The position numbers and the translations under genes were made by a program. Positions 25,417 to 33,364 of a stretch of 64,000 bases of DNA are shown here, one piece after another; position 1 is the first letter of the stretch, and each line of letters begins with the position of its first letter. Below the pieces are notes generated by a model that was given only the letters and a program-made list of their open reading frames with translations, was not told the origin of the DNA and ran no database searches. Source of the DNA: Sphingomonas sp. (GTDB lineage: Bacteria; Pseudomonadota; Alphaproteobacteria; Sphingomonadales; Sphingomonadaceae); the NCBI RefSeq assembly GCF_017744835.1, contig NZ_JAGIAM010000003.1:744001-808000 (forward strand), in the 5' to 3' direction.

Positions 25417-26934
25417 TTGGACCAAAAAGTGATTCAAAACCCCGCCGACAGGAAACCGGAGCCGGAAGGCGCTGCACATGCGCGCCTGATGCCCAGCCCG
25501 GTCTCGGAGGGGGAAGGTGCGCTGTACAAGGTCGAATCCGAACGCCTGCCGTTCTGGTCCGCGCATCAGGCCTGGACGCTCGTCGGGGCGGCATCGCTCT
25601 CCGCCGCGCTGATCGCCGGCGCGCTCATCCTCGACGCAGACGGCCACCATGCCGCCGCCTGGCTCATCGTCGTTGCCGCCGGAGCAGCATCGTTCGGATT
25701 CTTCTACCGGTCGTGGAAGATCGACCTGCGGATGCGCAGCGACCTGGCGCGGGCCCGCCGCGAATATGCCGACCTGTTCGGCCGCGCGGGCATCTCGATC
25801 TGGAAGGAGGACTGGTCGCCGGTCGGCAAGGCCTTCGCCCGCCTCCGCCAGGCGGGAGTCGAGGACGTCACCGCCTGGTACGCGGCACGCCCCGAGGAAG
25901 CGCGGGCGCTGCATGCGGAGGTGATGATCACCGATGTGAACCGCTATTCGCTGGAGCTGATGCGCGCAGGCTCGGAGGAGCAACTGACCGGATCGCTCGC
26001 GGCGGTCCTGCCGGGCAGCGCGCGGGCGTTCGGCCGGTGGCTGGAAGCGCTCGAGCGCGGCGACCAGGCCTATGTCGGGGAGAGCGTCATCCAGCGATGC
26101 GACGGCGAGCCCTTCGACTGCCTGGTTACCGCAGCACTCCCGCGCCGGCCCGAGGAGCTGCGCGAGGTCATCGTCAGCATCCTCGATGTAACCGCATACA
26201 AGCGCGACCAGACCAGCCTGGCGAACGTGCGCGACGAGATCGCGCGCACGCAGCGGATCGCCACCGTCGGCGCGCTGACTGCCTCGATCGCGCACGAAGT
26301 GAACTCGCCGCTCGCGGCCATATCGTCGAACGCCGCGGCCTGCCTGCGGTGGCTCGACCGCCCCGAGCCGGACCTCGACGAGGCGCGACAAGCGGCCGCG
26401 GCAGCGATCGCGGAGGCCGAACGCGCGCGCGCCGTGATCGACCGGACCCGCGCCTATCTCCAGCGCGACGAGCGGAAGGAAGAAACGGCGGAAGTGCGCA
26501 CCCTCGTTCGCGAATCGGTGCGGCTGGTCGAACGCCAGGCGCATAGCCACGGGATCAGCATCAGCCTCAACCTCGCGACCGACCTCGGCTCGATCCGGTG
26601 CGAGCCGATCCCGCTCCAGCAAGCCATGGTGAACATCCTGCTTAACGCGATCCAGGCGATGGCCGACATCGAGACCGAGCGGCGGCTGGCGGTGACTGCC
26701 GCGCACGGCGCCGACGGTATTCGCATCGCAGTGGAGGACACCGGCCCGGGCTTCGCGCAGGAGGACATGCGCCGCATCTTCGAGCCCTTCTATTCGACCA
26801 AGGGCGGAGGCATGGGCATGGGGCTTTCGATCTGCCGCACGACGATCGAGGCGCACGGCGGCAGCCTATTGGCGCGAAGCGAGCCCGGCGCGGGCGCGAC
26901 CTTCACGATCGCGCTTCCGAAGGAGGTCCTGTGA
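25417..26934 (+). CDS. Membrane-bound PAS sensor histidine kinase (paralogue)
   Basis: About 505 residues from TTG 25417; ATG 25489 would give 481 and still include everything recognisable, so the start is uncertain. Two transmembrane helices (about residues 52-98), the same extended PAS-like module (IWKEDWSPVGKAFARLRQAG, then DVNRYSLELMRAG), HisKA with TASIAHEVNSPLAAI, and HATPase (NILLNAIQAM, GPGFAQ, GGGMGMGLSICR). Clear paralogue of the divergent kinase at 23708-25213. A receiver gene overlaps its stop (GTGA), and a FixJ-type gene follows. Confidence 0.9.
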   Translation: MDQKVIQNPADRKPEPEGAAHARLMPSPVSEGEGALYKVESERLPFWSAHQAWTLVGAASLSAALIAGALILDADGHHAAAWLIVVAAGAASFGFFYRSWKIDLRMRSDLARARREYADLFGRAGISIWKEDWSPVGKAFARLRQAGVEDVTAWYAARPEEARALHAEVMITDVNRYSLELMRAGSEEQLTGSLAAVLPGSARAFGRWLEALERGDQAYVGESVIQRCDGEPFDCLVTAALPRRPEELREVIVSILDVTAYKRDQTSLANVRDEIARTQRIATVGALTASIAHEVNSPLAAISSNAAACLRWLDRPEPDLDEARQAAAAAIAEAERARAVIDRTRAYLQRDERKEETAEVRTLVRESVRLVERQAHSHGISISLNLATDLGSIRCEPIPLQQAMVNILLNAIQAMADIETERRLAVTAAHGADGIRIAVEDTGPGFAQEDMRRIFEPFYSTKGGGMGMGLSICRTTIEAHGGSLLARSEPGAGATFTIALPKEVL

Positions 26935-27299
26935 CCGGCGCCCCGCGCATCGCCATCGTCGACGACGACACCGCCATCCTGGCCGGCGTCTCGAGCCTGT
27001 TGCGCTCGATGGGCTATGCGGTCGCGCTGTTCGAAAGCGCCGAGGCGCTGGTTGCCGCCCTCCCCGGTCCCGGGTTCGACTGCGTGATCACCGACATCCA
27101 GATGGCGGGTATGAACGGCCTCGACCTGCAGGCGCTGCTCGTCCGCCGCTATCCGGCGTTGCCGATCATCGTGATGACGGCCTTCCCCGAGCCCGCGCTG
27201 CGCGCCCGCGCGATGGAGGCGGGCGCGATCTGCTTCCTCAGCAAGCCGTTCGACGCCGAGGAGCTGCTCCGCTGCGTCACTCGGGCGCTGCAGGGGTGA
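26931..27299 (+). CDS. Stand-alone receiver-domain response regulator
   Basis: 122 residues, receiver only, starting with GTG that overlaps the kinase stop. Phospho-Asp in CVITDIQMAGMNGLD, acidic pocket IVDDDTA, Lys in LSKPFDAEEL. Counterpart of the receiver at 22536-22931. With the kinase and FixJ-type gene it forms a three-gene signalling unit. Confidence 0.88.
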   Translation: MTGAPRIAIVDDDTAILAGVSSLLRSMGYAVALFESAEALVAALPGPGFDCVITDIQMAGMNGLDLQALLVRRYPALPIIVMTAFPEPALRARAMEAGAICFLSKPFDAEELLRCVTRALQG

Positions 27300-27316
27300 C
27301 GCCGGCCGGTCCGTCA

Positions 27317-27326
27317 TACCAAGGTA
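27317..27326. promoter_or_regulatory. TACCAAGGTA box before a FixJ-type gene
   Basis: Palindromic arms TACC and GGTA around AA, 38 bases before the start at 27365. The same core ACCAAGGT is found at 20495-20502 (minus strand) and 30771-30778. The arms recall the ACCATGGT core of binding sites reported for the FixJ-family regulator StyR. Confidence 0.5.
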
Positions 27327-27364
27327 CTGTTTCCGCCCCGGCCGGTTCGGGAGAATAAGGGGGC

Positions 27365-27985
27365 ATGGAGCAGGCCCCGATCGTCCATGTCGTCGACGAC
27401 GACCCCTCGATACGCCGCGCGATCGCCGCGCTGCTGCGCTCGGTGGGGATCGATTCGGTCACCTATGAATCCTGCAGCGAGTTCCTCGACGCCGAGATCG
27501 CGCCCGTCCCTTCCTGCCTGCTGCTCGACGTCCGGCTGCCGGGGACGAGCGGACTGGACTTCCAGAACCAGCTGGCCTCGCACGGCATCGACCTTCCGGT
27601 GATCGTGATCACGGGCCATGGCGACGTTCCGATGTCGGTGCAGGCGATGAAGGCGGGCGCAGTCGACTTCCTCACCAAGCCCTTCCGCGACCAGGACCTG
27701 CTCGACGCCGTCAGCGCCGCGGTCGAGCGCCATGCCCGCCTGCTCGAGGCGAGCGGGAAGATCCACGAGCTGACGCGCCGCTACGAGACGCTGTCGACGC
27801 GCGAGAAGCAAGTGATGGAGCTCGTCACCGCCGGCCGGCTCAACAAGCAGGCCGCCTTCGACCTGGGGCTCAGCGAGATCACGGTGAAGCTCTACCGCGC
27901 CTCCGCCATGAAGAAGATGGAGGCGCGCACCCTGGCCGACCTCGTCAAGATGGCCGAGAAGCTGAAGATCGGCGCCGCGGCCTAA
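27365..27985 (+). CDS. FixJ/NarL-type response regulator
   Basis: 206 residues. Receiver (VHVVDDDPS, phospho-Asp in LLLDVRLPGTSGLD, LTKPFRDQD) and LuxR-type helix-turn-helix (LSTREKQVMELVTAGRLNKQ, then EITVKLYRASAMKKM). ATG 27365 is preceded by AAGGGGG. It has its own upstream TACCAAGGTA box 65 bases after the receiver gene, which suggests autoregulation or separate control. Closest in this window to the regulator at 23071-23715. Confidence 0.92.
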   Translation: MEQAPIVHVVDDDPSIRRAIAALLRSVGIDSVTYESCSEFLDAEIAPVPSCLLLDVRLPGTSGLDFQNQLASHGIDLPVIVITGHGDVPMSVQAMKAGAVDFLTKPFRDQDLLDAVSAAVERHARLLEASGKIHELTRRYETLSTREKQVMELVTAGRLNKQAAFDLGLSEITVKLYRASAMKKMEARTLADLVKMAEKLKIGAAA

Positions 27986-28051
27986 GCGCGTCGACTTTCA
28001 CGTCCCCCTCTCTGAGTCTTTGAGGCGCGCAGACGCGCACCCCACCCCTGG

Positions 28052-28075
28052 CCCCTCCCTGCACACAGGGAGGGG
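28052..28075. terminator. Bidirectional hairpin between convergent signalling genes
   Basis: Perfect 10-bp inverted repeat CCCCTCCCTG / CAGGGAGGGG with a CACA loop, in the 123-bp gap between the ends of a plus-strand regulator and a minus-strand kinase. No T run, so factor-independent termination is uncertain; such GC-rich hairpins are common between convergent genes in this group. Confidence 0.55.
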
Positions 28076-28108
28076 AGCGCGTTGGGAGGGGAGCGATACA
28101 GCCCGGTC

Positions 28109-30658
28109 TCAGGCCGTGGGCAACGCGACGGTGAAGCGGGCGCCGTTTCCGCTGTTCTCCGCGCGGATGCGGCCGCCGTGTGCCTGGACGATCGAGCGGC
28201 AGATCGGCAGCCCCATGCCCATGCCGTTTTCCTTGGTGGTGAAGAAGCCGGAGAAGAGCCGCTCCAGATGCCCGGGCTCGATACCGCCGCCGGTGTCCTC
28301 GACCAGCATCTCGACTTCGCCCGCATGCGCACGCGTGGTCACCGTCAGCACGCGTTCGCGGACGCCTGCTCCGGCCATCGCCTGGATCGCGTTCATCGCC
28401 AGGTTCACCACCACCTGCTGAAGCTGGACGCGATCGGCCATGACCGGCGGCAATGCGTCGCCAAGCACGGTCTCGACCGTCACGCCCTTGTCCAGCCCCT
28501 CGTGCCGCACGATCAGCAGCGACTCCTCGATCAGCGCGTTGACGGAGAGCGGCTGCGGATCGGGATCGCGCTTGAGCGCCATGCCGCGGATGCGCGCGAT
28601 GATGTCGCTCGCGCGGCGGGCGTCGGCGACGATGTCGCCGGTGAGCGCCATCACTTCCTGCAGGTCGGGCTCGGGCTTCTGGAGCCAGCGCAGGCTCGCC
28701 TGGCCGAAGGCGCTGATCGCCGCCAACGGCTGGTTGACCTCATGCGCGATCGATGCGGTCAGCTCGCCCAATGTCGAGACCCGGGCGGCGTGCGAGAATT
28801 CGGCCTGCACCTGCCGCAGCCGTGCCTCGGCGCGCTTGCGGTCGCGCACGTCGACCGTCCCGATGAGCGTGATGCCAAGCTCCTGCAGCGCGGGGAGGAA
28901 GGAAATCGAATAGACCACCTCCACTCGTTCGCCGTTCTGCGCCTGGAGGACGGTCTCCTCGGCATAGCCCGGAGCACCCGCGAAGCGCGCCTCGATCGAT
29001 CGGCGGAAAGTGTCGGGGCTGAGCTCCCAATATTCGGTCACCCTGTGCCCGGCGAACTCCTCTGCCGATGCGGCACCGAACAGCTCGACCGTGGCGGCAT
29101 TCACTTCCTGCACCGTCGCTGCGTCCATGCAGGCGCGCAAGAACTCGGGATGCGCATCGATATGAGCCGACAGATCGGTGACGCCCTGCGCCCGCAAGTC
29201 GCCGAGCAGCTGGACCAGCCCGGATGTGTCGACCTGCCACAGCGCCATGGGCACATGGTGGAACAGGTCGCGGTAACGCCGCTCGCTCTTGCGCAGCGCC
29301 TCGTCGGCGACCGCGCGATCCGAGATGTCGACGAAGCCGACCACGTTGATCCCGCGATCGGTCAGCGCTTCGGAGAAGGTCATGGTGTAGAGCACGTCGA
29401 TGGGCGAACCGTCGCGGCGATTGACGCGGGTCTCCTCCGAATAGCGCGGCTCTCCGCGCAGCCGCGCGCAGAGCGACCGGCGGATCGTCTCGGGCCGCTC
29501 GTGCCATCCCCAGGCGATCGGGCCCTTGAGCGCATCGACGCTGTCGACGCCGAACAGGCGCAGCGCCTCGACATTGGCTTGCTCGATCCGGGGCAGCTGG
29601 AGCACTTCGTCGAGGAACTCGGGCGTGTTCTCGACATAGTCGGCCAAGTCCTCGACGCCTCCCTGCCCCAACGCCTCCAGCCGCGCCATCAGCGGCTTCA
29701 TGTCGAGCTGGAGCAGCGCCACCGGCACGTGCTGGAACAGGTCGCGATAGCGGTGCTCGCTGGCTTCGAGTTCACGGAACGCCCGCCGCTGCTCGGTGAT
29801 GTCGGTCACGCCGACCAGCACCGTGCCCTGCGCCTTGTGGTCGGCGGGCCAGCATACGGTGAACAGCACTTCGATCCGGCTGCCGTCGGTGCGCGCGAGC
29901 ACGGTCTCGGTACTGAAGCTGTCGCGGCGCTGCATCGCCGCCACGAGGGACTCGGTGAAGACGTGCCGGCTCTCCTCGGGCCAGGCCCAGCTCATCGGCC
30001 CGGCAAGCGCGGCCTCGCGCGAGGCGATGCCGAACAGCTCGAGCGTCTTCTCGTTGACGTCGACGACGCGCACCATGTCGATCGCGCGATCGATGAAGGC
30101 GCGATCGGTGCGGAGCCGGCCGATCGGATCCGCCTCCCCGCCCGCGACCAGATCGCCGATCGCCTTGCGTACGTCCGCGAAGTCCAGCTCCCAGAAGGAC
30201 GCCGCCATCGCGTGGAAGACATTGGTGTAGCGATGCGCCGCCACTTCGCCGGGGCTGACCTCGCCCGCGTCGCGGCTCCATTCGACGATTTCCGCGGCAC
30301 CCGCCGCAGTCCGGCGGGCGACCCGGCGCACCTGTGCGCAGAACGCGCGACCGTCCGCCGCGCGGCGATAGACCTCGCCCTGCCAGCTGCCGGTCTCGAC
30401 AAGCTCGGCTGCGATCGCATCCAGGCCGAACGGGTGGCGGCTCGCGAGCAGCGCGTCGAGCCGCTTCCCGCAAGCCTCGGAGACCGAAAAGCCATAGAGC
30501 GCGCCCGCGCCCGCGTTCCACTGGAGCACACGGCCTTCCGCATCGGTGACGATGATGCTGTCGGGCACGAGATCGGCCAGCGCCGACGTGTCGAACGCCA
30601 CCGGGGAATGCCCGCTGAGGGGCGCATCCAAGGGTGGGCTCGCCATCCTCTCGATCAT
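28109..30658 (-). CDS. Soluble multi-PAS sensor histidine kinase
   Basis: About 849 residues with no transmembrane helix. A conventional PAS domain (DSIIVTDAEGRVLQWNAGA) is followed by three tandem copies of the extended PAS module (HRYTNVFHAMAASFWELDF, HRYRDLFQHVPVALLQLDM, RRYRDLFHHVPMALWQVDT), then HisKA (TASIAHEVNQPLAAI) and HATPase (NLAMNAIQAM, GGGIEPGH, NGMGMGLPICR). Starts at 30658 and 30646 are possible; the second has GAGAGG directly abutting, which is too close. Convergent with the FixJ-type gene and divergent from the isochorismatase gene. No adjacent regulator on its own strand, so it may feed the regulators next door. Confidence 0.9.
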   Translation of the reverse strand: MIERMASPPLDAPLSGHSPVAFDTSALADLVPDSIIVTDAEGRVLQWNAGAGALYGFSVSEACGKRLDALLASRHPFGLDAIAAELVETGSWQGEVYRRAADGRAFCAQVRRVARRTAAGAAEIVEWSRDAGEVSPGEVAAHRYTNVFHAMAASFWELDFADVRKAIGDLVAGGEADPIGRLRTDRAFIDRAIDMVRVVDVNEKTLELFGIASREAALAGPMSWAWPEESRHVFTESLVAAMQRRDSFSTETVLARTDGSRIEVLFTVCWPADHKAQGTVLVGVTDITEQRRAFRELEASEHRYRDLFQHVPVALLQLDMKPLMARLEALGQGGVEDLADYVENTPEFLDEVLQLPRIEQANVEALRLFGVDSVDALKGPIAWGWHERPETIRRSLCARLRGEPRYSEETRVNRRDGSPIDVLYTMTFSEALTDRGINVVGFVDISDRAVADEALRKSERRYRDLFHHVPMALWQVDTSGLVQLLGDLRAQGVTDLSAHIDAHPEFLRACMDAATVQEVNAATVELFGAASAEEFAGHRVTEYWELSPDTFRRSIEARFAGAPGYAEETVLQAQNGERVEVVYSISFLPALQELGITLIGTVDVRDRKRAEARLRQVQAEFSHAARVSTLGELTASIAHEVNQPLAAISAFGQASLRWLQKPEPDLQEVMALTGDIVADARRASDIIARIRGMALKRDPDPQPLSVNALIEESLLIVRHEGLDKGVTVETVLGDALPPVMADRVQLQQVVVNLAMNAIQAMAGAGVRERVLTVTTRAHAGEVEMLVEDTGGGIEPGHLERLFSGFFTTKENGMGMGLPICRSIVQAHGGRIRAENSGNGARFTVALPTA

Positions 30659-30770
30659 GTCACATTCGCTGCCATCCGCAAGCCGCCGCCCCGGCCTGCC
30701 CCTGCAGCGCCCATCGCCCCCGGCGATGCGGTTGCGCAAGCATGAACTTGGCCGCGGGGCCGCAGATCAA

Positions 30771-30780
30771 ACCAAGGTAT
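30771..30780. promoter_or_regulatory. ACCAAGGTAT box between a kinase and the isochorismatase gene
   Basis: Matches the box at 27317-27326 at nine consecutive bases (ACCAAGGTA). It lies 82 bases before the isochorismatase start at 30862 and 112 bases before the divergent kinase start. Confidence 0.45.
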
Positions 30781-30861
30781 CGGCTCTCCAACCTCATGGG
30801 CAAATCGCAGCGGACGCCCGGCGGGTCCATCAGCACCGCGAACGCCACGAGGGAGAGACCC

Positions 30862-31533
30862 ATGTCCATCGCATTCACCCCCGCCCCTGCCGCGGACCTG
30901 CTCACGCCCGACAATCACGTGCTGATGCTGATCGACCATCAGTCGCAGATGGCATTCCCGGTGCGCTCGCAGGATGTCGCAGTGCTGCGCCTCAACACCG
31001 GGCTGGTGTCCGAAGCCGCCGCCGGGTTCGGCGTGTCGACCGTGCTGACCTCGGTTGCGGCCAAGGGCTTTTCGGGACCCTTCTTCGACGAAGTGCTCGA
31101 CGCGTTTCCCGGTACGGAGATCATCGACCGCACCACGATGAACGCCTGGGAAGACGCGACGGTAATCGACCGGGTCAACGCGCTCGGCAAGCAGCGGATC
31201 GTCATCGGCGGGCTGTGGACCTCGGTCTGCATCGTCGGGCCGGTCCTCTCGGCGCTCGAGCAGGGTGCCGAGGTCTATGTCATCACCGACATCTGCGGCG
31301 ACGTCTCGAGCGAGGCGCACGAGCGCGCGGTCGAGCGGATGATCCAGCGCGGCGCGCGGCCGATGACCGCGCTCCAATATCTGCTCGAGCTCCAGCGCGA
31401 CTGGGCGCGCGGCGAGACCTATGGCCTCACCACCGGCATCGCGCGCAAATATGCCGGCGGCTATGGCATCGGCATCGTCTACGCCAAGGCGATGTTCGGC
31501 GCGCAGGAAGGCGGCCACGCCGAGGCGGCCTGA
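30862..31533 (+). CDS. Isochorismatase-family cysteine hydrolase
   Basis: 223 residues. Catalytic Asp in LMLIDHQSQMAF, Lys in SVAAKGFSG and Cys in GGLWTSVCIVGP give the family triad. Start 30862 follows GGGAGAG by four bases; longer frames run into the intergenic region. Relatives are annotated as hydrolases of unknown amide or ester substrates (YcaC-like). The nearby ACCAAGGTA box suggests control together with the hydrolase operons. Confidence 0.88.
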   Translation: MSIAFTPAPAADLLTPDNHVLMLIDHQSQMAFPVRSQDVAVLRLNTGLVSEAAAGFGVSTVLTSVAAKGFSGPFFDEVLDAFPGTEIIDRTTMNAWEDATVIDRVNALGKQRIVIGGLWTSVCIVGPVLSALEQGAEVYVITDICGDVSSEAHERAVERMIQRGARPMTALQYLLELQRDWARGETYGLTTGIARKYAGGYGIGIVYAKAMFGAQEGGHAEAA

Positions 31534-31559
31534 GCCGAGCTCGCACGGGGAGACCGGCG

Positions 31560-31748
31560 ACGAAGCCCTACCTGCTGTCGCCCGGCGCCGGGATGCTGGT
31601 CGGCATTCCCGCGGCGCTGATGATGCTGCTTCACTAGGGTCTGTTCGAGCCGCTGGCGCTGGCGGCGCCGCTCGTCCTGGGTGGAACGTTGATTGTGGCA
31701 CGTCACCCGCTGCGTCCGAACCTCTGTCCTAACGTCAGCCGCGCCTGA
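31560..31748 (+). pseudogene. Remnant of a small membrane protein gene
   Basis: The frame reads KPYLLSPGAGMLVGIPAAL, MMLLH, an in-frame TAG, then GLFEPLALAAPLVLGGTLIV and a short tail to TGA, i.e. two hydrophobic helices interrupted by a stop. A GGGGAG ribosome site stands seven bases before the codon where an ATG would be expected, but that codon is ACG. One start-codon change and one nonsense change (for example TGG to TAG) would explain it. Family not identified; a sequencing error is an alternative. Confidence 0.35.
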
Positions 31749-32705
31749 CTATGCAGCCAGGCCGGCGCTCCTCGCTCCGATCGCGCCATCCTTGTCTTTC
31801 GCCTGCGTGGCGGGAGGCTGGACGAGCACGCTGTGGGGCGGGACGTCCTCGAGCAGCCAGACGTTGCCGCCGATCGTGCTGCCGCGGCCGATCGTGACGC
31901 GGCCGAGGATCGTCGCGCCGGCATAGATGATCACGTCGTCCTCGACGATCGGATGACGTGCCAGGCGCTCGCGCGGGCCATGGGTGGCGAGGCCGAGCGG
32001 GCTGCGCGCGCCCAGCGTCACATGCTGGTAGAGGCGCACGTTGCTCCCGATGATCGCGGTCTCTCCGATCACCACTCCCGTGCCGTGATCGATGAAGAAG
32101 CGCGGGCCGATCGTCGCGCCCGGATGGATGTCGATGCCGGTGCGGGCATTGGCCAGCTCGGAAATGAACCGCGCCACGATGACCGCGCCCAGCATGTGCA
32201 GCTGATGCGCGATGCGGTGGTGCAGGATCGCGATCGCGCCGGGATAGCTGATCAAGATCTCGTCGGTGCTGCGGGCCGCGGGATCGCTGACGAAGGCGGC
32301 CTCGACATCCTCGTCGATCAGCGCGCGGATCTCGGGCAGCGCCGCGGCGAACAGCCGGACGATCGTGTCGCTCTGATCGGAGTCGAAAGGCTGCGTCGCC
32401 TCGGCCTGCCAATAGTCGAGCTCGCTCGCGACCTGCTCCCGCAGGATCGCCAGCCCCTGGGTGAGTTGTTCGGCGACGAAATCGTCCTCGCGGGCAGCGC
32501 CGCCCCGAAACCCGCCGAGACGCGCGGGGAACAGCGCCGCGGAGAGATGCGCCAGTGCGCGGGCGAGCGTGTCGGGCGTCGGAAAGCGCGCGACGCCCCG
32601 ACGCCCGACCTGGCGTTCCCGCCAGGCCGAGCGCGCCGCGTTGAGCGCGGAGACCGCATCCGCGATCTCCGCTGCGAAGGGCGAGGAGAGGAGGTTCGCC
32701 GCCAT
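31749..32705 (-). CDS. cysE: Serine O-acetyltransferase (EpsC/CysE type)
   Basis: 318 residues. An N-terminal helical extension precedes the serine acetyltransferase domain (YPGAIAILHHRIAHQLHMLG) and a left-handed beta-helix of hexapeptide repeats (IDIHPGATIGPRFFIDHGTG, VVIGETAIIGSNVRLYQHVT). Acetylates serine to O-acetylserine, the precursor of cysteine; cytoplasmic. The long N-terminus is typical of the EpsC subgroup rather than the E. coli enzyme. Six bases downstream of the peroxiredoxin gene, so probably in one operon with it. Confidence 0.88.
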   Translation of the reverse strand: MAANLLSSPFAAEIADAVSALNAARSAWRERQVGRRGVARFPTPDTLARALAHLSAALFPARLGGFRGGAAREDDFVAEQLTQGLAILREQVASELDYWQAEATQPFDSDQSDTIVRLFAAALPEIRALIDEDVEAAFVSDPAARSTDEILISYPGAIAILHHRIAHQLHMLGAVIVARFISELANARTGIDIHPGATIGPRFFIDHGTGVVIGETAIIGSNVRLYQHVTLGARSPLGLATHGPRERLARHPIVEDDVIIYAGATILGRVTIGRGSTIGGNVWLLEDVPPHSVLVQPPATQAKDKDGAIGARSAGLAA

Positions 32706-32711
32706 CGCTGC

Positions 32712-33353
32712 TCAGTCCGCGGACCCGGGCTGCGCCACCGTGCGCAGATAGGGCGTGTGCTCGGTCCAGCCGTCGGGAAACAGCGCCCGCGCCTCCTCGG
32801 TGCCGAGCGACGGGAGGATGATGACATCCTCACCCTGCTGCCAGTCGGCCGGAGTGGCGACCTTGTGCCGGTCGGTGAGCTGAAGGCTGTCGATCGTGCG
32901 CAGGATCTCGTCGAAATTGCGCCCGGTGGATGCGGGATAGGTCAGCGTCAGCCGCACGCGCTTGGCCGGATCGATGACGAAGACGCTGCGCACGGTCGCG
33001 GTGTCCGACGCGTTGGGATGGATGAGGTCGAGCAGCCCGGCCACGCGCCTGTCGACATCGGCGATCAGCGGGAAGTTGAGCGCCGCGCCCTGGGTGCGCT
33101 CGATGTCGCTTGCCCAGCGCAGATGCTGGTCGACCGGATCGACCGACAGCCCGATCACCTTGACGCCGCGCTTGTCGAACTCGGGCTTGAGCCGGGCGAC
33201 CGCGCCGAGCTCGGTGGTGCACACGGGCGTGAAGTCCTTGGGATGCGAGAAGAGCACCACCCAATCCTTGCCGGCCCAGCCGTAGAAGTTGAGCGGACCC
33301 TCGGTCGATTCCTGCGTGAAATCGGGGATGATATCCAAGAGCTTGAGCGACAT
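32712..33353 (-). CDS. 1-Cys peroxiredoxin (Prx6 type)
   Basis: 213 residues. Peroxidatic Cys in HPKDFTPVCTTELG near residue 46, and a Prx6-like C-terminal half (DPAKRVRLTLTYPASTGRNF, TPADWQQGEDVIILPS). Reduces hydrogen peroxide and organic peroxides in the cytoplasm. Start ATG 33353, 11 bases after the symporter gene. It sits between a transporter and cysE, suggesting a link to thiol or sulfur metabolism. Confidence 0.9.
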   Translation of the reverse strand: MSLKLLDIIPDFTQESTEGPLNFYGWAGKDWVVLFSHPKDFTPVCTTELGAVARLKPEFDKRGVKVIGLSVDPVDQHLRWASDIERTQGAALNFPLIADVDRRVAGLLDLIHPNASDTATVRSVFVIDPAKRVRLTLTYPASTGRNFDEILRTIDSLQLTDRHKVATPADWQQGEDVIILPSLGTEEARALFPDGWTEHTPYLRTVAQPGSAD

Positions 33354-33364
33354 AACGATCACCT

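Noticed and set aside
28082..30745. 887-codon open frame on the plus strand opposite the multi-PAS kinase
   Set aside because: Its translation is Arg/His/Asp-rich with no domain, and it mirrors the codon structure of the real kinase on the other strand; a GC-rich shadow frame.
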